From CAVRUZ01 sp963724495 (GTDB lineage: Bacteria; Actinomycetota; Actinomycetes; Propionibacteriales; DAIQRJ01): a DNA stretch of 64,000 bases. The notes below the pieces were generated by a model. That model was not told the DNA's origin and searched no databases. It worked only from the letters and a program-made list of their open reading frames with translations. Of this stretch, positions 47,000-56,192 are shown one piece after another. Position 1 is the first letter of the stretch; every line of letters begins with the position of its first letter. The stretch spans positions 1,240,001 to 1,304,000 of the forward strand of contig CAVRUZ010000002.1 in NCBI GenBank assembly GCA_963724495.1. Direction: 5' to 3'. Position numbers and translations under genes: made by a program.

Positions 47000-47727
47000 C
47001 CCGGAAGCAGGTCCACCACCACCGGCAGGTGATCGCTCGCACGGGCGAGCAGCCCGGGGTCCACTTCTGCCGGCAGCGCAGCAGCACCCACGGCGTAGTC
47101 CACGATCCGTACAGCGGGCGGCACCAGCACGGCATCGATGCGGGCCCGCGGCCAGGAGGCAGGGAACGTCGGCGAATCGTCGGTGCCCGCGGCATCGATC
47201 AGCCCACCCGCACGCATCAGCTGCCAGCAGGCCGCATCCGGCAGCTCGTTGGTGTCGGCGGCGATCACGATCGGCACTCCCGCCACGCCGGCGAACGACT
47301 CGGCCGCGGCCATGAGCCGGCCGGCGTGCACCAGCCGGCGGTTCTCGTCGAGATCGAGGTGAATGCCCAACACCGCAAGGCGCAATCCCACCGCCTCGAC
47401 GCTGACGCCGACCACACCTCGGCGCTGGACGAACCGCGGTACCGGGAACTGCTCGACGAAACTGCCGGTGACGTCGACGCGCAGCGAGCAGAGGATCATC
47501 GTGCCGGCGGCGTTCCAGCCGCCGGCCACGTAGACAAGTCCGCAGTCACGCGCGAGCTTGGCGGCGATGGGCCGCCAGCGCAGTCGTGGCGTTCCTTCCT
47601 GCGCCACCAGCACATCCGGCCGCAGCGCGGAGACGATCGTGCGGAGTGCGGTCGTATCGTCGGAGAGCTTGTGCAGGTTGTAACTCACCACGCGAAGTGG
47701 TCGAGGCGACTGGTCCGTCCGGCTCAT
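46969..47727 (-). CDS. Endonuclease/exonuclease/phosphatase (EEP) family protein
   Basis: 252 residues of the DNase I-like fold: VVSYNLHKLSDD at the start, AQEGTPRLRW with the metal-binding Glu, LGIHLDLDENRRLVHAGRL, ADTNELPDAA and the terminal SDHLPVVVDL. Catalytic Asp/His positions are intact. No signal peptide. The start lies right after the iolA stop, so it looks like the last cistron of the iol operon. A link with inositol use (for example an inositol-phosphate or phospholipid phosphatase) is possible but inferred. Confidence 0.85.
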   Translation of the reverse strand: MSRTDQSPRPLRVVSYNLHKLSDDTTALRTIVSALRPDVLVAQEGTPRLRWRPIAAKLARDCGLVYVAGGWNAAGTMILCSLRVDVTGSFVEQFPVPRFVQRRGVVGVSVEAVGLRLAVLGIHLDLDENRRLVHAGRLMAAAESFAGVAGVPIVIAADTNELPDAACWQLMRAGGLIDAAGTDDSPTFPASWPRARIDAVLVPPAVRIVDYAVGAAALPAEVDPGLLARASDHLPVVVDLLPGQPADARAVA

Positions 47728-49248
47728 TGCGAAGTGGGGAAGGCGAATGCCGCTCCATGGCTCTCGTCAGGAGCCGGCCACCGGGTGGTGACCGCCTTCG
47801 CCCGGGTGTAGAAGCGCACACCCTCCATGCCGTGGATGTGATGGTCACCGAACATGGAGTCCTTCCAACCACCGAAGCTGTGATAGGCCATCGGCACCGG
47901 GATGGGCACGTTGATCCCCACCATGCCCACCTTGACCCGATGGACGAACTCCCGTGCCGCGAAGCCGGACGACGTGAACAGCGCCACCCCGTTGCCGAAC
48001 GGGTTGTCGTCGACGATCGCGAGGGCTTCGGCCACTGTCTCGACCCGCAGCACGACGAGGACGGGGCCGAACACCTCCTCGGTGTAGATCTGCATGCCGG
48101 GGGACACGCGGTCGACCAGCGTGGGACCCACGAAGAAGCCGCTCTCGTTGCCTTCGACCTGCAGCCCGCGGCCGTCGGTGACGAGTTCGGCGCCCTCCTC
48201 GGCTGCCGACGCGATCAGGGTGGTGATCCGATCTCGTGCGGCGGCAGTCACCACCGGTCCCATGTCCGACGCGGCCTGGTTTCCGGGGCCAACGGTCACG
48301 TCGTTGGCCAGTCCGGCCAGCCGATCCACCAGGCCGTCGGCGATGTCGCCGACGGCCACGACAGCCGAGACCGCCATGCAGCGCTGGCCGGCCGAGCCGT
48401 ACCCGGCCGCGGTGATGTGACCGGCGGCGAAGTCCAGGTCGGCGTCCGGCAGTACCACCGCGTGGTTCTTCGCACCGCCGAGTGCCTGTACCCGCTTGTG
48501 ATTCTCCGTCGCGGTCCGCTGCACGATCCTCGCCACCGGCGTCGACCCGACAAACGAGACAGCGGCGACATCCGGGTGGGCCAACAGCGACTGCACCGCG
48601 ACGATGTCGCCATGGACCACGTTGAACACCCCGGCGGGTAGCCCGGCCTCCCGCCACAGGCGGGCCACCAGGTTCGACACACCGGGGTCCCGCTCGGACG
48701 GCTTGAGCACGAAGGTGTTCCCACACGCGATCGCCACCGGGTGCATCCACATCGGCACCATCACGGGGAAGTTGAACGGGGTGATGCCCACGACCACACC
48801 GAGAGGTTGCCGCATCGTCGTGAGGTCGACTCCGGTGGAGACCTGCTCCGATGCCTCGCCCTTCAGGATCTGCCCTATACCGCAGGCAAATTCCACGACC
48901 TCCAGTCCGCGCTGCACCTCGCCCTTCGCATCCGGGAGCGTCTTGCCGTGCTGCGCGGTGATCACGGCGGCCAGCTCGTCGATGTGTTGATGGACGAGCT
49001 CGCGGAACGCGAACAGAACCGCCGTGCGTTTGGACAGGGATGCATCCCGCCAGGCCGGGAAAGGCCTCGCGGGCGGCCGCAACGGCGGCATCGACGTCGC
49101 TGGTCTCCGCCAACACGACGCGATTGGTGACCGCCCCAACGGCTGGGTCGAAGACGTCGCCGAACCGCGTGGAAGTGCCGGTCGTCTCGACGCCGCCGAT
49201 CACGTGCGCGATCACCGGCTGCTCCGGAGGGCGGGTGGTTGTGGTCAT
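47724..49248 (-). CDS. iolA: Methylmalonate-semialdehyde dehydrogenase IolA, with an apparent +1 frameshift
   Basis: CoA-acylating aldehyde dehydrogenase, the last inositol step (malonate semialdehyde to acetyl-CoA). ATG 49248 overlaps the iolD stop. The first about 65 codons read HVIGGVETTGTSTRFGDVFDP in one frame and the rest in another (SKRTAVLFAFRELV, ITPFNFPVMVPMWMHP, FVGSTPVAR, catalytic Cys in GQRCMAVSA). Removing one base near 49053-49059 gives EAFPAWRDASLSKR. The span is 3n+1, restored to 507 residues, normal for the family. Likely a homopolymer error. Confidence 0.9.
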
Positions 49249-51236
49249 GTCGGCTCCTCGTTGTTCGGCGTGCTGCCGGTCGACCCTGCCGGCCGGATCA
49301 GCGGCCGCTGCGCCTTGCGGTCGTCCTCGTAGCCCGTGCGGGCAGTCCTCGTCACGGAGAGTTCGGAGACCTCTGCAACCGGAACATCCCACCAGGCAAG
49401 GGAATCCGGCCCTGGTCGAAGCGGGTCGGTCTTGATCTCGATCACACAGACGTCGTCACCGGCCAGCGCGTCCGCCAGGGCAGAGCGCAACTCGGACAGG
49501 TCAGCCGCCCGCACGACACGGGCACCGAGACTCTCGGCGTTGGCAGCGAGGTCGACCGGCAGCACGTCACCGTCGTGCCTGCCGGTGACGGGATTGCGGT
49601 AGCGGTACGCCGTGCCGAACCGTTCGGAGCCCACGCTGCCCGAGAGCGCGCCGATCGAGGCGTAGCCGTGGTTCTGCACCAGCACCACGGTGAGGTGCAG
49701 CCGCTCTGCTACGGCCGTCACGAGCTCGGTCGCGAGCATCAGGTACGACCCGTCCCCCACCAGCACCACGACATGCCGCTCCGGTGCAGCGAGTTTCACC
49801 CCTAGCCCGGCAGCGATCTCGTAACCCATGCACGAGAATCCGTACTCCACGTGATAGGCCTGCGGGTCACGCGAGCGCCACAGCTTGTGCAGGTCACCCG
49901 GCATGCTGCCGGCCGCGTTGATGACGATGTCGGTGTCGGCGACCACGTCGTTCACCACGCCGATGACCTCCACCTGGCTGGCGAAGGAACGAGCGCCCTC
50001 GAGAGGCGGTGCCTCGCCCGGGTCGAGCGTGGTGGACCGGCCGGGTTCGGTGAGCCGGCCGGCATAGGCGTCGTCGACGGTCTGCTTCCAGGCAGCCTGC
50101 AGGCCGCGCAGCCGCTCCTGCCGGTCGTCGGGAACGTGGTAGTCCGCCAGCGCGGACGTGAGCGCGGTGAGACCCGCACGGGCATCGCAGGTCACCATCT
50201 CGCCCGCATGCTTGGCCGCGTCGAAAGCCGAGATGTTCACGTTGACGAACCGCACGTCGTCGCGGGCGAACACGCTGCGGCTGGCCGTGGTGAAGTCCGA
50301 CCACCGGGTACCGATGCCGATCACCACGTCGGCGTCGGCTGCGAGCGCGTTGGCGGCGTGGTTGCCGGTGGCACCCACTGCGCCGGCCGACTGGGGGTGG
50401 TCCCAAGGCAGCGATCCCTTGCCTGCATGGGTTTCGGCCACTGGGATGCCGGTGGCTTCGGCGAATGCGGCCAGTGCGTCGGTTGCGTCGGAGTAGGTGA
50501 CGCCACCGCCGGCGACGATCAGCGGAGCCTCGGCCGCGGCGATGAGGGCAGCGGCCCGGTCGACCGCGGCCGGGTCGGGCTGCGGCCGGGCGACGTGCCA
50601 CACCCGCTCGTCGAACAACTCGGCTGGGAAGTCCCACGCTTCGGCACCGACGTCCTGCGGGAGGCACAGGGTCACCGCGCCCGTCTCCGCCGGGTCGGTG
50701 AGCACGCGCATGGCGTTGAGCAGCGCCGATGGCACCTGTTCGGGCCGCCACACCCGGTCGAAGTAACGCGAGACCGGCCGGAACGCGTCGTTGACGCTCA
50801 CGTCGAAGCTGCGCGGATCCTCCAGCTCCTGGAGGACCGGGTTGGCCACCCGGGTGGCGAAGACGTCACCGGGCAGCAGCAGCACCGGCAGGCGATTCAC
50901 CGTCGCCAGCGCGGCCCCGGTGACCATGTTGGTCGCGCCGGGCCCGATCGACGACGTACAGGCGAATGTGCTCATCCGGTTGCGCATCCGGGCGAAGCCC
51001 ACAGCGGCGTGCACCATGCCCTGTTCGTTCCGGGCCTGGTGGTACGGCAGCAGGGACGGGTCGGATTCTGCAGCCTGCAACAGCGCCTGGCCGATGCCGG
51101 CGACGTTGCCGTGCCCAAAGATGCCGAAGCAGCCCTCGATCAGCTTGCTGACATGATCGTCACGTTCTGACCGTTGGGCGGCGAGAAACCGTACGACCGC
51201 CTGCCCGACCGTCAACCGCACTGTCGACCCGCTCAC
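49245..51236 (-). CDS. iolD: 3D-(3,5/4)-trihydroxycyclohexane-1,2-dione hydrolase IolD
   Basis: TPP-dependent ring-opening enzyme of inositol catabolism. 663 residues: LTVGQAVVRFLAAQRSERD at the start, GIFGHGNVAGIGQAL, the TPP-activating Glu region NEQGMVHAAVGFAR, and the TPP-binding VGDGSYLML...QNHGYASIG. GTG 51236 overlaps the iolB stop (GTGA). A longer open frame runs back through iolB and is not coding. Coupled to iolA. Confidence 0.95.
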   Translation of the reverse strand: MSGSTVRLTVGQAVVRFLAAQRSERDDHVSKLIEGCFGIFGHGNVAGIGQALLQAAESDPSLLPYHQARNEQGMVHAAVGFARMRNRMSTFACTSSIGPGATNMVTGAALATVNRLPVLLLPGDVFATRVANPVLQELEDPRSFDVSVNDAFRPVSRYFDRVWRPEQVPSALLNAMRVLTDPAETGAVTLCLPQDVGAEAWDFPAELFDERVWHVARPQPDPAAVDRAAALIAAAEAPLIVAGGGVTYSDATDALAAFAEATGIPVAETHAGKGSLPWDHPQSAGAVGATGNHAANALAADADVVIGIGTRWSDFTTASRSVFARDDVRFVNVNISAFDAAKHAGEMVTCDARAGLTALTSALADYHVPDDRQERLRGLQAAWKQTVDDAYAGRLTEPGRSTTLDPGEAPPLEGARSFASQVEVIGVVNDVVADTDIVINAAGSMPGDLHKLWRSRDPQAYHVEYGFSCMGYEIAAGLGVKLAAPERHVVVLVGDGSYLMLATELVTAVAERLHLTVVLVQNHGYASIGALSGSVGSERFGTAYRYRNPVTGRHDGDVLPVDLAANAESLGARVVRAADLSELRSALADALAGDDVCVIEIKTDPLRPGPDSLAWWDVPVAEVSELSVTRTARTGYEDDRKAQRPLIRPAGSTGSTPNNEEPT

Positions 51237-52180
51237 GGACTCTCCGTTTCCTCGGTCTTGAATTCGTCCACCTGCGTGCGACTGCCGAGCGGCAGCCGCG
51301 GGTCGGTCGCCTGGTGCTCCCAGGTCTGCCGGATCCAGCCGTGGGCCGGATCGTCGGCGATGAGCCAGGCCCGATCCGGACTCGGACCGGCCATCACGTT
51401 CAGGTAGTACATGTCGTACCCGGGCGTCGCCATCGCCGGGCCGTGCCAGCCGTGCGGGATCGTGACCACATCGCCGGTGCGCACCTGAGCCAGCACGTCG
51501 ATCGGGCGGTCCGCGGTCCCGTAGACGTGCAGATAGCCCGTACCCGGATGGACGGTGCGGTCCGGTGCGACACCGTCGGCGATGCGGAAGTAGTAGATCT
51601 CCTCGAGCAGCGACTCCTCGCCGGGGCGGTCCTCGTCGTGCTTGTGCGGCGGGTACGACGACCAGTTGCCGCCAGGCGTGATCACCTCGACCGCGATCAT
51701 CCGGTCGCACGGGAACACCCCAGCCGCGGCGAAGTTGTTCACCTGCCGCGTGCACACGCCGGCGCCACGTAGTTCCACCGGCACGTTCTCAGCCCGCTGA
51801 TAGGCACTGGGCAGCCGGTTGTCGCACCGAGCAGAACAGACCGCGAGTTCGCCCGCCTGGGTGGCCGTCACGCTGACCTCGGAGTCCCGCCCGGCGTAGA
51901 CGAAGTCCGAGGGTCCATCGAAGACGTCTGCCCGGCCGACGAGGTCAAAGCTGTGCAGACCGTCGGCGTCGCGCACGACGATGTTGACGTCTCGAATCGT
52001 CAACGGCAGCACGACGTTCTCGGACTCGCTGGTGTTCCAGGTGACGGTCTCACCGGCCAGCAGGGCGTGGACCATCAGTCCGGAGTAGTCCCATCCGGCC
52101 GCCCCGGGGGACAGCGACACCTGTGCGGACCCGGTCGCGAGCGAGCCGGCCGGGTGCAGGTGCCTGTCCACGGCGGTCAC
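51233..52180 (-). CDS. iolB: 5-deoxy-glucuronate isomerase IolB
   Basis: Converts 5-deoxy-D-glucuronate to 2-deoxy-5-keto-D-gluconate. 315 residues from GTG 52180, which overlaps the aldolase stop (GTGA). Cupin landmarks: ITPGGNWSSYPPHKHDEDRPGEESLLEEIYYFRI with metal-binding His/Glu, and VTIPHGWHGPAMATPGYDMYYLNVMAG. The product is slightly longer than common IolB (about 270-300). Normal position in the operon. Confidence 0.94.
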   Translation of the reverse strand: MTAVDRHLHPAGSLATGSAQVSLSPGAAGWDYSGLMVHALLAGETVTWNTSESENVVLPLTIRDVNIVVRDADGLHSFDLVGRADVFDGPSDFVYAGRDSEVSVTATQAGELAVCSARCDNRLPSAYQRAENVPVELRGAGVCTRQVNNFAAAGVFPCDRMIAVEVITPGGNWSSYPPHKHDEDRPGEESLLEEIYYFRIADGVAPDRTVHPGTGYLHVYGTADRPIDVLAQVRTGDVVTIPHGWHGPAMATPGYDMYYLNVMAGPSPDRAWLIADDPAHGWIRQTWEHQATDPRLPLGSRTQVDEFKTEETESP

Positions 52181-53098
52181 CTCCCGACCAGCCCGGCTGC
52201 GGCGGCGACAGCGGCCGCGACGTCGTCGTCGGGAGGGAACAGCAACGAGCGGCCGACCATCAGGCCGCGCACGGTCGGCTCGCGGAGTGCCTCGGCCCAG
52301 GCCAGTTGCTGGCCGGCGACGTCGTCGTCGACCTCGCCGCCCAAGCAGGACGATCGGCTGGCTCGTCGCCCTGGCGACCGACGCGAAGTCCGGCACCACC
52401 GGGAGCTTCAGCCAGGTGTAGGCCGACGTCTCACCGAGGGCCGCGGCGATCACCGCCGACTCGAGGACCGCCTGGGTACTCAGGTCGTTCACCAGCCGGC
52501 CGTCGGAGCGGCGACTGAGGAACGGCTCGACGATCACCGGGATGCCCGCCGCGGCGAACGCGCTCACCCATTCAGCCGCACGTTCGAGCGCAGCCGCGGT
52601 CGCCGGGTCGTCGCGGTCGATGCGCAGCAGCAGCTTGGCGCCGTCGAGGCCGCTGGCCCGCGCGCTCGCGTCGGTGGTCCCGGTCAGCCGGTCGTCGATC
52701 TCGAACACCGTCGCCGGCAGCCCACCGCGGTTGACCGATCCGATCGCGAGCCGGTTCTCCAGCAGGCCACACAGCACGAGGTCGTCCAGCAGGTCAGGGG
52801 CGGCGAGCACGCCGTCGACAGCAGGGTTGGCGAGCGCAAGAGCGAGCCTGCGCAGCACCTCGCCACGGTCGCCCATCGCGTTGCTCACCTCGCCGGCTGA
52901 CAACGCACCCCGGGCGGAGTGGTCGGCGGCGACGATCAACAGCCGCTGGTCCGGCCCGGTGAACGATCGCCGTTGCCGCTGTTGCCAGGCTCGTGCAACC
53001 GCCTCCGGGTCGTCGGCACGCACCGCTGCGAGGGCGGCGAGGTCGATCGGTGATGCCGGCCCGGGCGGTCGGCCGTTCCGGACCTGCAGGTCAGCCAC
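52177..53098 (-). CDS. Cgl0158-type (deoxyphosphogluconate-like) aldolase, with an apparent +1 frameshift
   Basis: Probably splits 2-deoxy-5-keto-gluconate-6-phosphate, the IolJ step. GTG 53098 follows GGGAGGACGGC. The barrel reads LLIVAADHSARGALSAG, NRGGLPATVFEIDDRLTG, GLDGAKLLLRIDRDDP, IPVIVEPFLSRR, YTWLKLPVVPDF with a candidate Schiff-base lysine, and QPIVLLG. The frame then changes and ends with VDDDVAGQQLAWAEAL and GLMVGRSLLFPPDDDVA. Removing one G of the GGG at 52340-52342 gives LLGGEVDDDV. The span is 3n+1, restored to 306 residues. Overlaps iolC by 8 bp and iolB by 3. Confidence 0.88.
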
Positions 53099-54131
53099 GC
53101 CGTCCTCCCACCCGTGGGGGCGCTGTCGCCTCGGCTGCGAGGCCCTCCGGGACATGCATCCCGGCACCGGCGAGCAGGCTCGCGACCTGCGCGGCGTCCG
53201 GCATGGCCGAACTGCACGCGAGTTGCCCGGCCACATAGGCGCCCGCCGCGTTCGCGAGCGTGATGACCTCCTCCAGTGGCCAGCCGGCGAGAAGACCGTG
53301 CACGAGCGCACCGCCGAAGGCGTCACCGGCACCGAGTCCGTTCACGACGTCGATCGGCACGGGTGGCACCACGACCCTCTCGGTGCCGTCGGTGGCCAGG
53401 GTCCCGAGCGGACCCTGCTTGACGACGGCAAGCCGCAATCCTCTGGCCAGCAAGGCCGCGGCCGCCGCGTCGGGGTCGTCCTCCCCGACCGCCGCCTTCA
53501 CCTCGGCCCGGTTCCCGACCGCGACCGTCACCAGGTCGAGGGCCTCGCTGTAGGTGTCGGTCGCCTCGGACACGTCGGGCCACAACTCCGGCCGCCAGTC
53601 CAGGTCGAAGATCGTGATCGCGTCCGTATCAGCATGCTGATGCCGATGACGGAGAGCGGCGAACGTCGCTTCGCGGATGGGGTGACTGGCCAGGCCGGTC
53701 CCTGTCATCCAGAAGACCTTGGCCGCCGCGATTGCGTCGAGGTCGAGTTCGTCCGGCCGGACGACAGTGTCAGGTGCCACCGGATAGCGATAGAAGTAGA
53801 GCGGAAAGTCGTCCGGCGGGAACAGCTCGCAGAAGACGATGGGGGTGGGCAACCCGGGCACCGGCGACACGAACCGGTCGTCGACCCCGAAGGAGCGAAG
53901 GGCGTCGTGGACGAACTCCCCCATCGGATCGGCGCCCGTCCGGGTGATGACCGCCACTCGGCGGCCGTACCGCGCAGCAGCTACGGCCACGTTCGTGGGT
54001 GACCCGCCGAGGAACTTGTGGAAGGTGTCGATCAGTCGGAGCGGCACACCGGTGGCGTCGGGGTAGAGGTCGACACCCACCCGCCCGAGGCTGATCAGGT
54101 CGAACGGGGCCGTGTCAGCGTGCTGACTCAT
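53091..54131 (-). CDS. iolC: 5-dehydro-2-deoxygluconokinase IolC
   Basis: PfkB-family sugar kinase making 2-deoxy-5-keto-gluconate-6-phosphate. 346 residues with LGRVGVDLYPDATGVPL, FLGGSPTNVAVAAARYGRR, the FYRYPVAPDT segment typical of IolC, and the catalytic NGLGAGDAFGGALVHGL (anion hole and Asp). ATG overlaps the iolE stop. Overlaps the aldolase start downstream. Confidence 0.94.
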   Translation of the reverse strand: MSQHADTAPFDLISLGRVGVDLYPDATGVPLRLIDTFHKFLGGSPTNVAVAAARYGRRVAVITRTGADPMGEFVHDALRSFGVDDRFVSPVPGLPTPIVFCELFPPDDFPLYFYRYPVAPDTVVRPDELDLDAIAAAKVFWMTGTGLASHPIREATFAALRHRHQHADTDAITIFDLDWRPELWPDVSEATDTYSEALDLVTVAVGNRAEVKAAVGEDDPDAAAAALLARGLRLAVVKQGPLGTLATDGTERVVVPPVPIDVVNGLGAGDAFGGALVHGLLAGWPLEEVITLANAAGAYVAGQLACSSAMPDAAQVASLLAGAGMHVPEGLAAEATAPPRVGGRRG

Positions 54132-55093
54132 GCCGGCCTACTCGCTGCGGAATCTCCGACCAGCTCAGGTGCGAGACCTGCAAGGAAGTCCAGGCTCTCG
54201 CGCACCTGCAACACCGGTCCGGCGCCTTCGAGAGGTTCACTGTCGAGCACCGTGTCCTGCTCGAGGACGTACCAGCCCGCGTAGCCGGCCCGCTCCAGGG
54301 CGATCACGAGCTCCCCGATGCCGACCGCTCCCTGCCCGAGCGGCGTGTAGAGCCCCTTCCGTACCGCGGTGCCGTAGGACAGCCGGCCACTGCCCACTTC
54401 GGCCGCAAGGTCGCCGTCCACGTCCTTGAGGTGCACGTGCGCGACCCGGTCGGGCGACGAGCGGGCGACGGCGTGGACGTCGGCCCCGCCGACGAACATG
54501 TGCCCGGTGTCGAGACACAGGCCGATCCCGCAGCCGGACAGCACCCGGTCGACCTCCGCCGCGTTCTGCACCAGCGTGCCCATGTGCGGATGGAGAGTCG
54601 CGGTGACTCCGCCCGCTGCCGCGCTCTCGGACGCATGGTCGAGTCGCGTGAGCAGACGGTTCCACCCTGCTGCGTCGAGCTCCGGCCGCTCGTCGTAGCT
54701 CTCGAGCCCGGTGTCGGCGGCCAGCACCATCGTGGTGGCCCGCGAGCGGCGCAACTGCTCGATCCGGCCGGCGATCTCGGCGGCCACCGGGTCGGCCGTG
54801 CCACCGTCGGACGGCCCATCCTCGTGCAGGCGCACAGGCATGAATCCGCCGACACAGGCGAGCTCGTGTCGGCCGAGCAGGTCCGCGGCAGCCTCGGGGA
54901 CGGAGGGCAGGAAGCCGTCCGGGCCGAGCTCTGCCGCGGCGAGCCCCAGCGCCGCCATCTCGGTGAGGACCCGGTCGGCGGACAGCTGGTGGCCCCAGCC
55001 CGCTACCTCGCAGACGCCCCAGCTGATCGGAGCGCCGGCGATGCGACCGGCCAGCGGCGAGTTCTCCGACAGCTTGTCGTCGTCTCGCGTCAC
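54128..55093 (-). CDS. iolE: Inosose dehydratase-like sugar isomerase/epimerase (IolE)
   Basis: TIM-barrel (AP-endonuclease 2 fold) enzyme, expected to dehydrate scyllo-inosose. 321 residues; APISWGVCEVAGWGHQL near the start is the IolE-type opening. Metal-binding segments are LHPHMGTLVQ, LCLDTGHMFVGG, VAHVHLKDVD and a C-terminal WYVLEQDTVLD. GTG start overlaps the iolG stop. Placement between iolG and iolC supports the function. Confidence 0.9.
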   Translation of the reverse strand: MTRDDDKLSENSPLAGRIAGAPISWGVCEVAGWGHQLSADRVLTEMAALGLAAAELGPDGFLPSVPEAAADLLGRHELACVGGFMPVRLHEDGPSDGGTADPVAAEIAGRIEQLRRSRATTMVLAADTGLESYDERPELDAAGWNRLLTRLDHASESAAAGGVTATLHPHMGTLVQNAAEVDRVLSGCGIGLCLDTGHMFVGGADVHAVARSSPDRVAHVHLKDVDGDLAAEVGSGRLSYGTAVRKGLYTPLGQGAVGIGELVIALERAGYAGWYVLEQDTVLDSEPLEGAGPVLQVRESLDFLAGLAPELVGDSAASRPA

Positions 55094-56106
55094 GCGCTCA
55101 CCTCCATGGTCGGGGGCTCGACCTCGTCGACGTCCACCAGGCGGTTCTGCGCCCGGGAGACCTCGGCCGCGTCGGCGATCAGCAGCGCCCGCAGCGCGTC
55201 GCGTCCGGTGCAGGGGCTCGGCGCACCCTCGACGACCTCCAGGAAGGCCCTCAGTTCGGCAGCGTAGGCGGCAGTGAACCGCGAGAAGAACAGGGGATGC
55301 GGTTCACCGGCCGGCCAGGTCACGCCGTCTTCGGCGCTGGTCAACGGTGCATGGTCGTCGAGCCCGACGCAGATCGTGCCGAGACTGCCGTGCACCTCCA
55401 TCCGCACGTCGTAGCCGGCGCCGTTGTACCGAGTCGCACCGATGAGCACCTGGGTGTCGTCGGACATCCGCAGGATCGCCGTCCCGGTGTCGACGTCGCC
55501 GGCCTCGGCGAAGAAGGCCTCGCCCTTGTTGGCGCCGGTGGCGAAGACCTGACGGACCTCCGCGCCGGTGACCCAGCGGACGATGTCGAAGTCGTGCACG
55601 CTGCAGTCGCGGAAGATGCCGCCAGACGTCGGGATGTAGTCGGCGTGCGGTGGAGCCTTGTCGTAGGTGTGCGCGATCACCGTGTGCAGGAATCCGAGGC
55701 TGCCGTCAGCGACCGCGGCGCGCGCCCGCGTGTAGCCGGGGTCGAAGCGGCGCTGGAAGCCCACCTGCAAGGCCACTCCGGCCCGTTCCATCACCTCGAT
55801 CAGCTCGAGGGTGCCGGCCACGTCGGGCGCGAGCGGCTTCTCACAGAACGCGGGAGTTCCGGCCGCCGCGGCGAGGCGGAGCAGGGGCCCGTGCTGCGGT
55901 GTCGGCGCGCCGATCACCACGCCGTCCACCGAGCCGAAGAGGTCGCCAGGATCCGCGGTGCTCTCGAACCCGTGCTCGTCGGCGAGCGCCCGTGCGCGGT
56001 CCCTGTCGATGTCGCTGATCACGACCCCGTCGACGCCAGCTGTCGCGGCCAGCGTCGCCGCGTGCACGGCGCCGATCCGGCCGGCCCCGATCAGTCCGAT
56101 GCGCAT
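55090..56106 (-). CDS. iolG: Inositol 2-dehydrogenase IolG (Gfo/Idh/MocA family)
   Basis: Oxidises myo-inositol to scyllo-inosose with NAD+, first step of the pathway. 338 residues: GLIGAGRIGAVHAATL, the FCEKPL lysine motif, QVGFQRRFDPGY, SGGIFRDCSVHDFDIVRW with catalytic Asp/His. GAGGTGACGG precedes the ATG. First gene of the minus-strand operon, facing the GntR gene across an 86-bp regulatory gap. Confidence 0.94.
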   Translation of the reverse strand: MRIGLIGAGRIGAVHAATLAATAGVDGVVISDIDRDRARALADEHGFESTADPGDLFGSVDGVVIGAPTPQHGPLLRLAAAAGTPAFCEKPLAPDVAGTLELIEVMERAGVALQVGFQRRFDPGYTRARAAVADGSLGFLHTVIAHTYDKAPPHADYIPTSGGIFRDCSVHDFDIVRWVTGAEVRQVFATGANKGEAFFAEAGDVDTGTAILRMSDDTQVLIGATRYNGAGYDVRMEVHGSLGTICVGLDDHAPLTSAEDGVTWPAGEPHPLFFSRFTAAYAAELRAFLEVVEGAPSPCTGRDALRALLIADAAEVSRAQNRLVDVDEVEPPTMEVSA

Positions 56107-56136
56107 CCGTCACCTCGTGTTCGAAGCGTCCCCGGC

Positions 56137-56150
56137 TTTGTCAGGACAAA
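56137..56150. promoter_or_regulatory. Palindromic operator between iolG and gntR
   Basis: TTTGTC-AG-GACAAA, six-base perfect arms. It overlaps the candidate iolG -10 (TACCTT on the minus strand, 56154-56149) by two bases and lies just downstream of it. Best candidate site for the divergent GntR regulator. Confidence 0.72.
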
Positions 56151-56154
56151 GGTA
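56149..56154 (-). promoter_or_regulatory. Candidate -10 element (TACCTT) of the iol operon
   Basis: On the minus strand TACCTT lies about 45 bases before the iolG ATG and abuts the palindrome, so a bound repressor would block initiation. No clear -35 was identified. Confidence 0.45.
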
Positions 56155-56180
56155 TCCGGCCTCCCGGCCCAGGCCGGAGC

Positions 56181-56186
56181 TAGTCT
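56181..56186 (+). promoter_or_regulatory. -10 element (TAGTCT) for a leaderless gntR transcript
   Basis: TAGTCT is followed by CGGCCC and then ATG 56193. No Shine-Dalgarno sequence is present. Same hexamer and spacing as DUF4126. Confidence 0.6.
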
Positions 56187-56192
56187 CGGCCC

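Noticed and set aside
51237..51755. Upstream extension of the iolD frame
   Set aside because: Antisense-like, Arg-rich sequence overlapping iolB, which is well supported. GTG 51236 fits the overlap pattern.
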